Assembly: GCA_029891345.1 (NCBI GenBank)
Contig: CM056999.1
Coordinates: 26,509,418 to 26,573,417 of the forward strand
Origin: Dryococelus australis
Lineage: Eukaryota > Arthropoda > Insecta > Phasmatodea > Phasmatidae
Direction of reading: 5' to 3'
DNA length: 64,000 nt
Shown: positions 47,960 to 61,083 of the stretch, piece by piece
How positions within the stretch are numbered: position 1 is the first letter of the stretch
How the letters are laid out: each line of letters opens with the position of its first letter
Position numbers and translations under genes: made by a program
Notes under the pieces: model-generated
What the model was told of the DNA's origin: nothing
What the model saw: the letters and a program-made list of their open reading frames with translations, nothing else
Database searches by the model: none

Positions 47960-49900
47960 CTTTTTAGCATACATTCCGAAGGAAAGGAAGGGTTATGAGG
48001 TCACTTTCCTGTCTGTGTGTCTAGATGAGTATGAGTGTGTGTATGTGTAATGGTCTGTGTAAGAATGTGTCCCCTTTCAATTTTTGAACGCGTGAACCGA
48101 ATAACACGAAACTCGGTACACATGTATTACTAAATAAGCTCACCTGACTGTTATAGTTTTCCATCACACTGGTAACTTACTTTCAAAATGTCGACCATTT
48201 TAGAGTTTTGTGTTATATGTCATATCTCGAAAACCATTCCCCTGAATAAACCAAATTTTGTATGCTGACAAGGCAAGGTGTAAGTATTGAATACCAAGGT
48301 GAATATTGATGTTGGTCCACCATTTTGGAAGATAGCGCCACAAAAAAGAATAAAGTTTAAATGTTATATCTTGATAACTACTCAGCCAATCTTCGCCAAA
48401 TTTAGCACGTTATACTATGACATGCTAGATAAATGTTAATAAATGAACTTATTAGGCAATTATTTTCAAAAAGGTGACCACGCAGTTTTTTAATGTTTAT
48501 TTTGTGTAACTATCGTATTCAACCAAATGTTATATTATAAACTAGCAAATTTTATATGTTGACACTATCTATTACAAGCACCATATACGTCAAACAACAA
48601 CCAATTTTGCAAGCCATTTTGTAAAATAGCATTACATGAATAAATGAAGTTTTTGTGTAATAACTCGAGAAACAATTGACCGATTCCTACCAAACATGGC
48701 AAACAAGTAGGCCCAGTACTGTGCTAGGTTATGTCAACTTTTGTGTCTTAGGTATGACAGACACTTATTTTAAAATTTTCACAGCTATTTTAGAGTTATA
48801 TGTTATATCGCTACAAAACCATGTATTTAATTCCAATGAAACTTTGTATGCTGCCTGTATATATTACAACCATATAATGTGTCCGTACAAGAAATCTCTT
48901 TTGTCCGCTAGTTAGTAAAATAGAATCACGTGACAAATTAAAATTACGCGATATCTCCGAATGAACAACCGATTTCTACCAAATTTGGCAAACAATTAGC
49001 ACTATGGCAGGCCATATAAACTGATAAACTTTGAGAGTGTCAGACACACATCTTTTCAAAATGGGGGCCATATAAACATTGTAGCCCAGAACGTTTTATT
49101 TACGAAACTGTAAAACAGTTTTCAACTTAACTCTGTATACTGACAGTATGATTTATAAATTGTATATGCAAAGCCTCATTTCTCCAGCATTTTGTAAGAT
49201 AGTACCACAAGAAATAATACTTTTTTTTATGAATTTTCTCGGGAAATAATAAACCTATTTCTTTCAAATTTGACGAAGACATTGTACTGTGGTAGGCCAT
49301 ATTAATTAACACGTTTTAAATATGTGAGTCTTTTATTATTTGAATGGCGTTTATACAAACATTTTAGTTTAGTGTGCTTTATCTACGAAACTATCGAACA
49401 GATTTTAATTTAACTTTGTATATCGTATCCATGACAATCATCGAATGTGTTAATAGATACATTTCTGTCCTCCATTTATGAAAATTTTCACATGAACAAT
49501 GGAGGTTTAATGCCATATCTCGAGTACCAATCAACCGACTTATACCAACATTTCACGCAAATATTGCTACATTAGAGTATGTAAAATAACACACATATAT
49601 ATATATGCAGCAGGCATCTTTTAATGGGGGTTTATATGCATAAATTAGAATAATTTATTATATCTATCAACAGTTACAACAAAATTCAACCAAATTTTGT
49701 ACGCAAATAGTATTAATTAGAAGTATCAATTATGCATACAGAAATCCTCTTTTGCTGGATTTTTTTCATAGTAGTGTCAGGTGAGTAAATTTAACATTTT
49801 CCATATTTTCGGAATAATTCAACTAATTTTCACAAAATTTTGCACACCTGCAAAAGGCCATGCAAAATTACATTATTTAAATGGCACAGATAATGGTTTT
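47960..49900 (+). repeat. Ancient tandem array, unit about 287 bp, about 7 copies
   Basis: Equivalent points of the unit (ACCGATTCCTACCAAA-like) recur near 48,096, 48,385, 48,679, 48,968, 49,252, 49,534 and 49,820, giving steps of 282-294. Each unit then shows a GGCCATAT-like word, CAAAATGG.GACCAT, TTATATCTCGAAAACCATTC and TTTGTATGCTGACA. Units are highly diverged, so the array is old. There is no coding signal. Confidence 0.75.
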
Positions 49901-51021
49901 CAAAATGCTGGCTATATGAACATTTTGATATGTTTGAATGCTGCGAATCCTACCTCCGTGATACAGTTGATAGCAAACTATCTTAATTTTACGATTTTTT
50001 CTGAATTCGAATCGAGTGTAAGTCACTCGTGTATTTTAATTTCCTTGGGACTGTTTCTCATCTTTCTGATTTCATCTATAATGATAGTGCTCTCAATGAG
50101 ACGTCAACGCCTGCCTACCATTTAAGCTTTAAGGAACTTCACTGAAATTTATTTCCACCGATGTAGAGGAAAGTAGTAGAAGAAGTAAGGCCATATGCAA
50201 TTAGCATACAATAACAACTTTACTCTGACCCCGCAACAGATACCAACAGCGGTATTTGATTGTAACAAACGCCTAAGGATATCTAAAGACAAACGTTTTA
50301 TTATAATAAAATAATAGACCTTATACGGAATATATTACAAATTAAGCTTGTTCTCAGCAAACCTTGTTTCTCTCCAGTCCATTTTAGTAATAGTTATACT
50401 TAAAAGAAGACAGGAAAATACGTTACACACAATAAGCTAATCAAATAGATAACAACTTCTGTACGTAACAGTTTTTATATGTGTAGAACTAAGACATCAA
50501 CGATTAAGTTTCACTGAGAATTTTTTTTGCATAGTGACTAGTGTAATGATGAGCGTATATAAAGCAAATTATTAAAGATTCTTCGTATATTCCAGACTTT
50601 TAAACTCTTAGTGAAATAAATGCATTGTTGCGAGATTTTCCAGATAAGATAATTTCTGGGTATTTACTGGGTGTGCGTTGTGGAAGGAAATAGCCATAAT
50701 TTATGAGTAAACCTAAAACAAACGTGTTAGTTAGCTTCTCATGATTCTTCGACACTAATACGCATCAATATTTTCAAAATCATAATTAGATGGGTCAATA
50801 TACGAAAACCAATAGCCAAAACCCAAAAACATTGATACAAAAAGTTTCTAAATTGATTTCGCCTCCTAGGGCTATGGTCAAAACTGTAATAAAAGTCTAG
50901 TTTTCTGTGACCTTGAGATCTGTTGTTTTTTCGAGATGGCATCCAAGGAGCCTGTCATGAGATCAAAAGTGTTGTATCTCAAAAACTATTCAAACTTGGG
51001 CTGTTTCCGAATACCAACCTA
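49901..51021. other. Non-coding stretch
   Basis: AT-rich. The end (from about 50,998) has GGGCTGTTTCCGAATACCAA, which looks like a transposon terminus, but no partner end was found. Confidence 0.4.
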
Positions 51022-51269
51022 ATGGATCTCTTAGCGTAAGGGATCCATAGAAAGTACATTTCAGTGGACGCCGCCATATTGGCTTAGCTTCGGAATTCTC
51101 GCTAGGGATGCTGATGCATCTCTTCGCGCGTACACTGCCAAGGCCAAGGGATACGACACTCTCATCCACAGTCGCATCCTCACATCCCTTAGCTACGGAA
51201 TCCGGTCGTCGTTTGTTTGTTTGACTGATTTCGCGCGCGTGGTGTGTGTTTGCTTTGAAGCTGATTGAA
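51022..51269 (+). promoter_or_regulatory. Probable upstream region of the Myb/SANT-like gene
   Basis: This is a GC-richer, CpG-containing block before the first exon. It starts with a 12-base-arm hairpin (ATGGATCTCTTA / TAAGGGATCCAT, one mismatch). There is no TATA box at a useful distance. The promoter role is inferred from position and composition. Confidence 0.35.
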
Positions 51270-54200
51270 ATGGATAAGTTCCAATCCGTAGAAGATAAAC
51301 GCTTTAAATGTAAGTAGGAATTGTAGTAAACGATAATAATTGTATACATTATACAACTTGGTTGCTTTAACAATTTATAATTGACTTTGTAGGGACCATC
51401 GAGCAGACCATCCAGTTAGTGGAAAGTCGTGGCCGGCATGAAAGCTTTTTCACCGGCAGAAAAATGCTGCGATGGTAGGTTACAGGTCAGTGAAATAATT
51501 TGGTAACACGGATCACCTTGTAAACTCCCTGGTAGCTAGAACATGCATGTTGTTTAACCAGTGCAAGCTTTAGTAAGCTATTTATTTTTGTATAATTTGC
51601 AATGTCACGTGCCACAAGTTCAGATATTTGCTCTCAAGCAACTGAAGAAATGAGCGAAAGTTAAAATTCTAGAAATCTAATTCGATCGGCAAAAGTACAT
51701 TAGGGAAAGAAACGAATAGGTACATTTTTTTTATGTCAATTTATATTTGAATACCATCTCAGTAGGGGTTTTTCCGGGAAAATCAGTTGCACTTTACATT
51801 AAACTAATTACCGGCAAAGTATTATTCCCATGCGCACGTTATGTTTCAAGTTGTATTGCAGTGCACACTTTTCGTTATTTTTCAAATTATGCTCCCGTGC
51901 ACATTTTTTTAAATTATCACACACACAAAATGTAATATATCTGAACGCATTAGTAAACAATTAAGACAGTTTCTTATTGGTTAACATGTATGTTAGGGAT
52001 AAAATTGTTTTCGGAAATTTATTTTCTGATAATCTGAACCTGATTAAACTTAAATTTTCGCTCCCTACACTGATGTTTGAAAAGTCATCAGTATTTGAAA
52101 ACACCATTTTAGTACAGCATTAGGCAATTAAACTTGTAGGTAACCTAAATATATATTATCTGAGAATTCTACATTCACGAATAATCACTTATGTTTTACA
52201 CTAGTGCGATTATACTAAATTCAAATATTTCCCTGCAAACACATACCTACCTCTCAATTCTCAAATACCTCGATCTTTTTTCCGGCGTACTTGACATTCC
52301 ATACAAATGTTACTTATGTCATCGTGGTATTCCAGTAATTTAAAATTATTCTTCGAAAGTAGGGATAAGACTAAGCCTCTGTGAATTAAATTGCGTGGTA
52401 TTGAAAAAATATGTTTAACTTAGGCCTATGTACCAGGCATAAACAGCAGCATATAGACTCCAAATTATAAAGTACCTTTCAAAATACTAGTATTTATAAC
52501 TGACGACAATATTTTAATAACCAAGTGCAAAGAACACATACCTGTGTTATGGTGTACACAACATTGTAAGTTTTTATGAAACTTAACACTAATTTTCCAT
52601 GTTACAGAATAGGCCTGTGCATTTAACGGTAAGAGAACAACTCACTTAACACTGAAATTATATTAACACGTAAAACATGTAAACGTGTTATTCTCGAGTT
52701 ATACACACAAATAAAGAAAAGAACAAAGGGTGAGTCTTAAAATTGGTCATACTAGCATGCGGTATGCATAAAAAGGTAGGAAAGTTCCTTATTGGTAAAA
52801 TTTGTCTGTTTCCAAAATAAGTACCAAACTATGATGTTTGGGTGAATGAGCGATCCTGATTTCTGCCTGGTATTCGTCTGTGTATGACAGGGATAGTGTC
52901 ATACTAGACTTGTAGGGTAAAATCACAGAGACTGGTCAGTAACATTAGGAATTGTTAAATGACATGACATTTAGAAGCTAAGTTATATTTTCATGTAAAG
53001 AGGAAGTAACTGAATGGCTATTGTTTATCTGCAGTGCAGGTTTATGCTGCTATTGTTTGGCCTTTACACTGTACTTGAGCCCAGGTTGAAACAAAAAAAA
53101 AATGTAAATGTAGCTTGCTTTTTCTGTAGTTGACCATTCATTATTCAACCTTTATTGAGGGTAGTAATATCTTGCAAACCCAGAAATGAGGTAGATACTT
53201 GGACATCTTGAGTGAAATAATGTCTGTATTGTTTTACAGTGTTGTCCTGGAGTAAATCGGTATGGAGAATGTCTCCATAATACAAGCAAAAAAGAAGTGG
53301 GACACACTTGTGAGAAAATATAAGGTACTTTACTGTACTGTTACAACAGTTACAATATAGGCATTCAACTCTCATATCCTCCATTCAGTAACATCAAACA
53401 TTTTGTACACTTATGACGTGCATGTTTACGATAAAGTGAGCACTTTTGAAATCTACCTTAGAAAAAAGTCATTGCCCCCAACTGCTGATACTTCAAGGGG
53501 CGTACTGAGTGACATTCCCCGGTAACGTTGGTAACGATTGATGGAAAGTAGTTCGGTATCTTAACGTCAAATAAAAAGTGTTACATAACCATGTGTGATA
53601 GTTTAAAGTATTTATTTCACTTTCTGTTTTTTAATGCAAGGTGTTAAAAAATTTGCAGGATTATAAAATGTTTACTTTTATAATAATTTAACAGATTCGC
53701 TCGACCGATGCATAAATAAAGTTGTGATAACCATGGCAATGTTAATTTTACATAAGGCGGAAGAATACACAATGTGTATACAAGTAGATATTAAGCAAGG
53801 GTTTCAAAAGTGCTCATTTTACAGTGAACAGCATATAGAAGTATTTAGTATCACAAAACAAGGCACTTTTGTTATGAAGTTGTAAGTTGTAACAAATTCG
53901 CAGGCAATGTAACAGAGCTATAAAGGCATTACACTTAAATGATTATTCTAACAAATAATCCTGTAAAGTTATTAAATATTGAAGCAAATATAATAATTGC
54001 AAAATAAATACAACCACAAATTGTAATTTATTACACGACGTGCAGTAACTTTAATTCATGCTGTGTGCACAGTACTACTTTTATGTGGTAACTTGGTTAG
54101 GAAAGCTCATAATTAAATTAAAATGTTTCGGAAACCAAATGTAGATGTCTATTAGTACAACTTCCGGTTATTATTTCCTACTTTTAGGTTTAATTTGAAA

Positions 54201-55148
54201 CAGGCTTAAAAAAAATATTGTCGTGTTATATATTTATTTTCCAACACACAATACTCATACAATAAGGTAGGGAAGAGCCTGGTATCTGATACAAAGACTG
54301 TTAGACACTTGGACATAAAGAACATTCAACAAGTTACAAATTAAATATTATTGTAAAAACAAAACATTTACTGCATAAACTTTTGTACATCAGTGTAACT
54401 GTTGGGTAACAATTTTACTGAAACTTCCGACACTATTACCACAAAGGTAATACTTTTCTTTGGGAAAAAATTAAGTGTTATCTAACAAAGCAGATACTGG
54501 CAGACCTTTACCTGTATTTCAATATAAGCTACGAATATTTACTTTCATGTCACACAAATATGTACAATTTTGTAGATAGCAATTAATAAGCTAAAATGAA
54601 CATTAAAGTTCTCCATAAGAATACTTATTAGTGAAGTTGTGAGGCTGTGTCCCAATTCATTATGAGAAAGCATTTTCCTTGGTAAATAAGTAAATAAAGT
54701 GCTGTTGTGTTCAATGAACTCTGATGGTAATTTATAGCATTGGTTTGTTTCTTCAGGATATTATGCACCCAAAAAGTGGAGCGGGGACGTCACAGGGGGA
54801 AGATACGCCAACAACATGGCCATTCTGGGAGGCCATGGACAAAGTAATGAAAAAAAAAAAAAAGATAGTATAGTACCACCAGAATTAAATGGCTCAGTTC
54901 ATGGTCTCCCAGAACAGTCAACACAAGGAAATGGAGTGGAAGTAGTAGACGATCCTTCTCCACCCACGTCCACTCCAAAGAGGAGACGGGGTTAAGAAGA
55001 TTTCAACATAAATAAGAAGAAATGCAGAAAAGGAATGGAAGTAGCAGTTAGGGATGCCTGCGAGGCAATAAAAAATTCGATGGAAAGAATGGAGCGCAGA
55101 CAGGAAGCGTACCTTAAAATAATCAAAAAAGTGTTTGACAAAGACTAG
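51270..55148 (+). pseudogene. Myb/SANT-like DNA-binding protein gene, four exons, broken
   Basis: Exons: 51,270-51,309, 51,393-51,474, 53,240-53,324 and 54,757-55,148. All introns are GT-AG (GTAAGT, GTAGGT and GTACTT donors). Joining exons 1 and 2 recreates the key Trp: MDKFQSVEDKRFK then WTIEQTIQLVESRGRHESFF. Exon 3 gives IIQAKKKWDTLVRKYK, the third helix of the Myb/SANT-like (trihelix, Myb_DNA-bind_4) fold. Exon 4 gives TPTTWPFWEAMDKVM, SIVPPELNGSVHGLPEQS, a KRRR basic patch and a helical MERMERRQEAYLKIIKKVF tail. Such proteins bind DNA in the nucleus, and relatives are host genes or the second protein of PIF/Harbinger transposons. Breaks: a TAA early in exon 3 (after VVLE), a frame change at a run of 14 A (54,850-54,863), and a TAA after KRRRG in exon 4. 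Loss of function is likely unless these are assembly errors. Intron 3 holds a MITE. Confidence 0.75.
53419..53837. mobile_element. MITE, GGCTGTTCAC family (long form), in intron 3
   Basis: The left end is TGTTTACGATAAAGTGAGCA and the right end TGCTCATTTTACAGTGAACA. The interior matches the 45 kb copy (TTAACGTCAAATA, TAACCATG, GGCAATGTTAATT, ACATAAGGCGGAA) with an extra stretch of roughly 50 bases near 53,640-53,690. Confidence 0.75.
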
Positions 55149-55187
55149 ATATGTCTTGACATTTGTTATTTGTGTGTTCTGTTTCAT

Positions 55188-55193
55188 AATAAA
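55188..55193 (+). terminator. Polyadenylation signal of the Myb/SANT-like gene
   Basis: AATAAA 40 bases after the last stop codon (55,146-55,148), followed by a T-rich stretch. This supports a transcribed gene origin with a short 3' UTR. Confidence 0.5.
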
Positions 55194-57309
55194 ACTTTTA
55201 CAAATGCTTTCAGAAATAAACTATAAATCCCTTATATTAATGTGTCTGTCCTTGATGTCCTAGCAGTTAAACCATACACGTTCGCAACTTAAGTGCAGGG
55301 AACTAAATTTCAGTGCTCACCATTTCTTTAATCTTTGAATCACTTGCAAACAATGTACAACAGACAGCACAAGTGAATTAATCAAGTTGACTGTGAATGT
55401 AGTAATTTAAACTTCTGGAGAACAACATTGCTTCATAGTATCATTAGTGATAACGTATTTCACAATAGGAAAAATTAACTCTTAATGTTGATCAAGTATC
55501 AGAATTTAATTTTACTTGCTGTATCAATATAAAAATGTAATCGAAGTTGTTGAGCATTCACCTAGGCTTGTTGGTGAATCCCAGTTGTTGACCATTCACC
55601 TATGCTTACGAACGAATCACCGTTTTTGCGCCATGGGGACACAACCCATCACAACACAGATGTGAACAAACGGCATGTAGAGAACAACTTCATTTGTGTA
55701 AATATCATTGCCTACAGTGTAAATATCCACCATACTTTTTTTTGTAGTTTCACAATCTTTGCTTAGCACTGTTATTGATTGTCTGATGACAGCCGTTGAT
55801 TTTACAAAGTCTAAAATATCGCAGTTGTTTACTTTTCAGCGACATCTTTGAATAAAATATGTTTTACGACTTCTGAAATGTCGCATTTTATGTGTAATCA
55901 TAGCAAATACCCTACATTACAATTATTATCTGTAAAAAGCATTCATTCACATCATACAAATTTAAAGAAACCTCAACTTACGTTTTAAATAGCTTACTTT
56001 GAACCAAGTTCTTGGTAGACGAGAGAGAGAGACTTTGCACTGAATTTTTTTTGGTTACAACACTGAAATCAAAACACAAATGAGATGTAAGTAATGTTGT
56101 TCTTAACACAATGCACTGGCAATTATGAAGACTAGGGACTCATCTGAAGAAAACGTTTACAATACTAAATAATTGTCGTGTACTGAAAATACTATTCATA
56201 CTAAAGCATAATCCTATGGTCTCATCAGTATATTTCCTATAAAATATGTGAATTATGATGGAGAGATGGGCTATGAAAACCAGATAAATTGTGGAGTAAA
56301 ATACCTAAAAACACAAGAAAACAAAAAAAATTCTGACTAATACTTTTCAAAACATGGATATGTAACTGCGATTTTACACTAGATTTGTGCCACTCTATTC
56401 CTAAAGTGCAAGTCACAGGGAACACAGAGGGCCACGCAAATTTACGTGCTTCACATTTTTTCACCTAAAAATATGAAGTAGGTCAGTTTATGTGGCCCTA
56501 CATGTTTACTGCCTCTTTTGTGCCAGGAAACTGAGTGGAGTAGATTATGCATGAAATCTTGGTTCTGTAGCTATATTTTGTGATGAGAGTATGACAGGGA
56601 CAATTTGGAAAACAAAATAATGCAACAGTCAACACTTGGCACATATGTTGATAGTGCATACAAGTTCTTGGCGGTGAGGGGGATGTGGTGCACACATACA
56701 GTTTCATTGGGAAACCTATGTCAATATGCTCACTCTACCATGAAGCACTTTCGAAACTTTATTGAAGTCTTAGACATTAACTTCCAAGTAATATGGGATA
56801 TTCAACCTGTGTTTATTACTTACATGGCATGGGGACAGTAAGGATAACGCTGGTGCATACAAGTGCCCCATCGCTGCTATGTGCAAGCCCTTCTGTTGAA
56901 GAAACTGTACCATGGGACTTGAAGAGATCACCTGGTAGTGCTATTGGTGAGAAGTTTGTAGCTAAGTTCGGCGCAGTGCCCTGTTCTACTTTCACAGATG
57001 TTCACCCGGAATATTTCAAGATACATCAGTCTGAAATGCCATTTTCAGCCATGTTGAAAAGCTTCAAAATTATATTTGCAAATATCATGTTATGCTAAAG
57101 GTTTTATTCTTTCCTAGTTTGAGATAAAATGATCTTTTTTTATGTTAAAACAGTGTGAATACATGAAATAGCTTGTTATCAAAAACTTGAATTTCACACA
57201 CACTGCAACACATTTGTGCATCAGGAAGTCCATACAAACTGCAGCAAAGTGTACATAAATAAACAGAAATAGAACTTAATTTGAAGAGGAAACATCTGGA
57301 AGAATCAGG
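55194..57309. other. Non-coding stretch
   Basis: Frames at 56,605-56,841 (78 codons) and 56,793-57,098 (101 codons) on the plus strand overlap and show at most a faint likeness to a Harbinger-type nuclease (CTHTVS...INFQVIWDI). I do not call them. The rest is AT-rich. Confidence 0.4.
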
Positions 57310-59520
57310 TAATACTCAAAGGTGTACTAAAGTGTCTGAAGGTGCATTCAATAGCAAAACTGGCTGCTTTTTCTGTGGCAAAAGTGTTCTGGAAGTGAGT
57401 AGTGAGTAGTTCTGTAAATATTGATATCTTTACAAAGACAATTTTGCAATGCTGTGATTGACGTCGTGATGAGTGGTCAGTTAAAGTAAAAGGTAAAATC
57501 TTATACTTTAATGGTGATCTTCATGCTACTAACTGCGTGTACCATCAGACTTGTAGCAACCATTTTCGTTGTGGCCGTAATGTACCCCAGCTATTTCGAA
57601 GTAACCCTAAGATAAAGCGAAGGAAATCGGGAAAGCCTAAGAATGAAGATAAAGAATACACATTCTCAAAAATGTGTGCCTACCTAAAAGCAAATGATGA
57701 ACAGCTAACAGTGCCTGACCTGAAGAACTAAATGAAGGAGTATTTGTTAGATATTGATTCCTTGCCCTATGGTAATCAGTACGTGATAAAACAGCTGACT
57801 GAACTGTAAGGGGCTTCTATACATATTGCAGAAGGAAATGGTTTACATGATATAGTTACAATGAGAGATAAAACTGCATACATTATCAGGACAAATTTCA
57901 ACACTTCAAAACAAGGAGAAGACGAAGAGTCACAGAAGAGAGTAATAATTGAGGCACCAGTAAGGATCATTAAAAGTGACATTAAAACAAATGTGCCATC
58001 AGTGAAAGAACATTATCCCACAACAAAGACTGTCGGTCTCCATCCAGCGATTGATTACATTCCCGAATCCCTTCGTATTCTGTTAAACACAATATTTGTG
58101 GGGAAAGATACTCAGCAGAAAGTGGCCAGCATAAGTCTGGCAATAACTCAAGCAGTTCGTCCAAGAGCTGTCATTGCACCATTGCAAATATATCTTGCAG
58201 TGCAAATGCATCAATTTATAAGTCGACGTTTTTTGTGCACACCTTGTGTAAGATGGGGTTCTGCTCTTCATATAGTAAAATGCACAGGTTTGAAAAAAAT
58301 GCTGCTATTTTTGCTACTCCGAACATACTTGGAAGCGATATTAATGTAAGGAACACAGCCGTGCTATTTGCAGCAGATAATGTCGATCACAACATTATTA
58401 CACTCAATGGGCAAGGAACTTTTCACGGAATGGGTATGATAGCTGTATTGACACCAGGGCAGAATACAGTGTACAGTTTACCTAGGCACAAAAGTATGGA
58501 TATTAACATTGTGGAGCTTTCAAAAGTTCCGATAATAGATCATTTTTCAACAAAAAACTTCCATCAAGATGTAAAATTCGCAGTACTTCCGAGTGTTCCA
58601 GAATGTGAAAAGAAAGTGGATATATTGTGGGAATTATCATTCAGTCTCAGGAATGCACTGCCAGGTTGTCACGGGATGATGCACATTATTCATCAGGGAA
58701 ACGAACACCCAGATCAGGCTTCAATAAGGTATCTACCAATGATAGACATGTATTCCAAGGACAAGACTTGCATTCCTTCAACATTGGAGTTCCTTTGTAG
58801 GCTTGCTACCAAGCAACTCCTTGAGCATAAAGTCACATTCGATCAGCCTCTGTACTGGAAGGGCGTAGAGATAATCACCGACTCACCATTAGAAAGCCAT
58901 CTGAAATCCATTGCCCTGCTCCTAGGGAGCTTCCACGTGTTCATGAATTTGCTGATAGCAGTTGATTCATTTATGGCAGGCGCAGGACTTACTGACATTC
59001 TAGGAACAGTTTATGGTGAGAATGCAGTAGCTCATATGATGACCGGGAAATCGGTTCAGAGAGTATTTCGTGGCCATCTTCTTGTAGAAAAAAGTCTAAA
59101 TCGTATAATGGTTTCCGAGATGACGAATGAAGACCTAGATTTTGCAACAATGGCTGGAACATGCGAGAAGGAGTATAGTGCACTATTGAATGGTGAGGTA
59201 GCGTTAGAAACATTATTAAAATAAAAAACACTCAGTCAAATTAAAATAAAATTAGAGAAAAGGAAGATCGAACTGTGTGGTGGGTCTAAGACAAGTGAAT
59301 TATGGTTAAATTATCAAAGGATGGTTGCAGTTGCCAGGCAATTAATAATGGCAGAACGAACAGGTTCTTCATTGAAGCACTATGTGCTGTTTCTGGCTGC
59401 CTTCCATTATTCGCTGCAGCAGGGCATTATAATAATTTGAAATCAGTACACTTCTATGGCCAAGAAATGACTCAACTTCACACAAACCACCCAGCTGTAT
59501 TAAGCAATTTTGAGTATTAA
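57310..59520 (+). pseudogene. Decayed copy of a large unnamed metazoan protein family
   Basis: The plus strand carries, in order, a GCFFCGKSVLE motif (about 57,370), a CVYHQTCSNHFRCGRNVPQ motif (about 57,534), a lysine-rich linker, then PRAVIAPLQIYLAVQMHQF (about 58,160). After these come ADNVDHNIITLNGQGTFHG (about 58,373), RYLPMIDMYSKDKTCI (about 58,728), TFDQPLYWKGVEI (about 58,838), RVFRGHLL (about 59,058), WLNYQRMV and LPLFAAAGHYNNLKSV (about 59,400). This series of blocks is one I recognise from multi-copy, uncharacterised proteins in cnidarians, arthropods and fish. They have no accepted function name. The Cys/His blocks suggest an N-terminal zinc site. The longest open part is 329 codons (58,235-59,224). 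About six or seven stops or frame changes interrupt the copy and the usual C-terminal part is missing. Copy number suggests a mobile origin (inference). Confidence 0.65.
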
Positions 59521-61060
59521 GTAATTTAGGTGAAAATATATGATCAGTCTATTGGGTGTAATGTGTGGCTTCTTAATTATATTAAAACCATAATTTACTT
59601 TAAATAATTACAGAGAACGGTTTTTAATATTTTTTGCTCTTAAAATTTGGTAACTTAAACTTGTCAATAATAGACTGTGAATAATTCTAATTTAATTTAA
59701 TTCTTATTTAATAATAAACTGAGAGTAATTTACTAGATTTCATTGAACATCTTAGGTCTTAAAACATAAGCTTAGACACCAAAACCACATTTCTATGCTA
59801 AATTGTGTTTCACATATCTATTTTTAAGCTTTTGGCAGCGATTTGGGCGCTATATTGGAAATTATCCCTTTCTAATGCTCCAAGTAAACTTGACTTTAAG
59901 TATGTCATTCAGTACATCTGTTGCAGTAATAATCTGTTGAAAAACCTTTTGTATCAATATTTTTGCGGTTCAGCCGTATATTTGCCCGTCTAAATGGAAA
60001 CATTTGTTTAGGTGAGTGTTACGTTTAACTTGCTCAAACTAGTTGACCAGTTATACCCTGTCATCATGGTGACTCAGTTATGAAACTTTTAGTCGACTAA
60101 ACATCGAAGTCAAACATTTCGTTCGTAATAAAATTGGGTGTTTTTTTTATTAATATAAATAATAAAATTTATTAAAAGTTGTTTCAGCATAAAATATGAC
60201 AATTTCGAAGTCTTTTGCATTTGGTACTGTAAAATTGTGCATAATATAAATGTAACTGTGGACATTCATTATGCCTAGTTTTATTCACAATTAAACTACA
60301 GAATAACGGTAACTTATTAAGTTAAACAAAAATTTTACAACCCTCCTTAAATAACTTTTTTAAGCAATGCTTCGCAATTGAAAGAAGGTTAAATTTTATA
60401 TGATATGTTAAGTTTCAATAACATTATAAACAACCCTTTAAAATCAAGGTCATAGTCTTTCCGACTCTGATGCTTCATTCCTATCATATTAGTTGTGGCT
60501 ACACCAACACATTTTTATGAACCGTAAACAAATTTAATTTTATTGTGTTGATGTTTTCATGCTTTATAACGATGAACTTGTTTTGTTGGTTTGCGACTCA
60601 TATTCTTTATGCATAATATATTGTTATAACATTAGATATGAATTTAAAATTAATTTACTGCGGCATTCACTTTTACACTAACCACGGACAAAATTAATTT
60701 TATGTAGGACGTAAAACACATGCTTTAATTTCATATATGATATAGGGTCTCCATTATCTGCCAAACGATTTTGTATTGTTAACATTCCAGCAATGCTAAT
60801 GCATGCTTGTCTTGATCAACATCGGCAGCTATATATATAATGAGAATAAACATTCCGACAAATCCATAATTTGTTTTTAGCAAAGTGCACTTGCACTAAA
60901 ATATGTTGATTCATTGTAAAAGTTATCTTTGGTTGTTCAAAAGTAATATAAATAAGGCAAGCTATTTTCAGAGGTACATATAACATGAGCAGCAAGAATA
61001 ATACGAGGATCAACCAGTAGCCGAGACACGCACTGGATGTAACAAATAGATGGAATGTTA
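59521..61060. other. AT-rich non-coding stretch
   Basis: Nothing recognised. Confidence 0.45.
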
Positions 61061-61064
61061 TACA

Positions 61065-61083
61065 ATCATATATATATATATAT
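61065..61083. repeat. Short (TA)n run
   Basis: About nine TA units. Confidence 0.8.

Noticed and set aside
56605-57098. Possible PIF/Harbinger transposase remnant next to the Myb/SANT-like gene
   Set aside because: Only CTHTVS and INFQVIWDI faintly resemble the family. The WPGS-x-HD and GDSGY motifs are absent and two frames compete.
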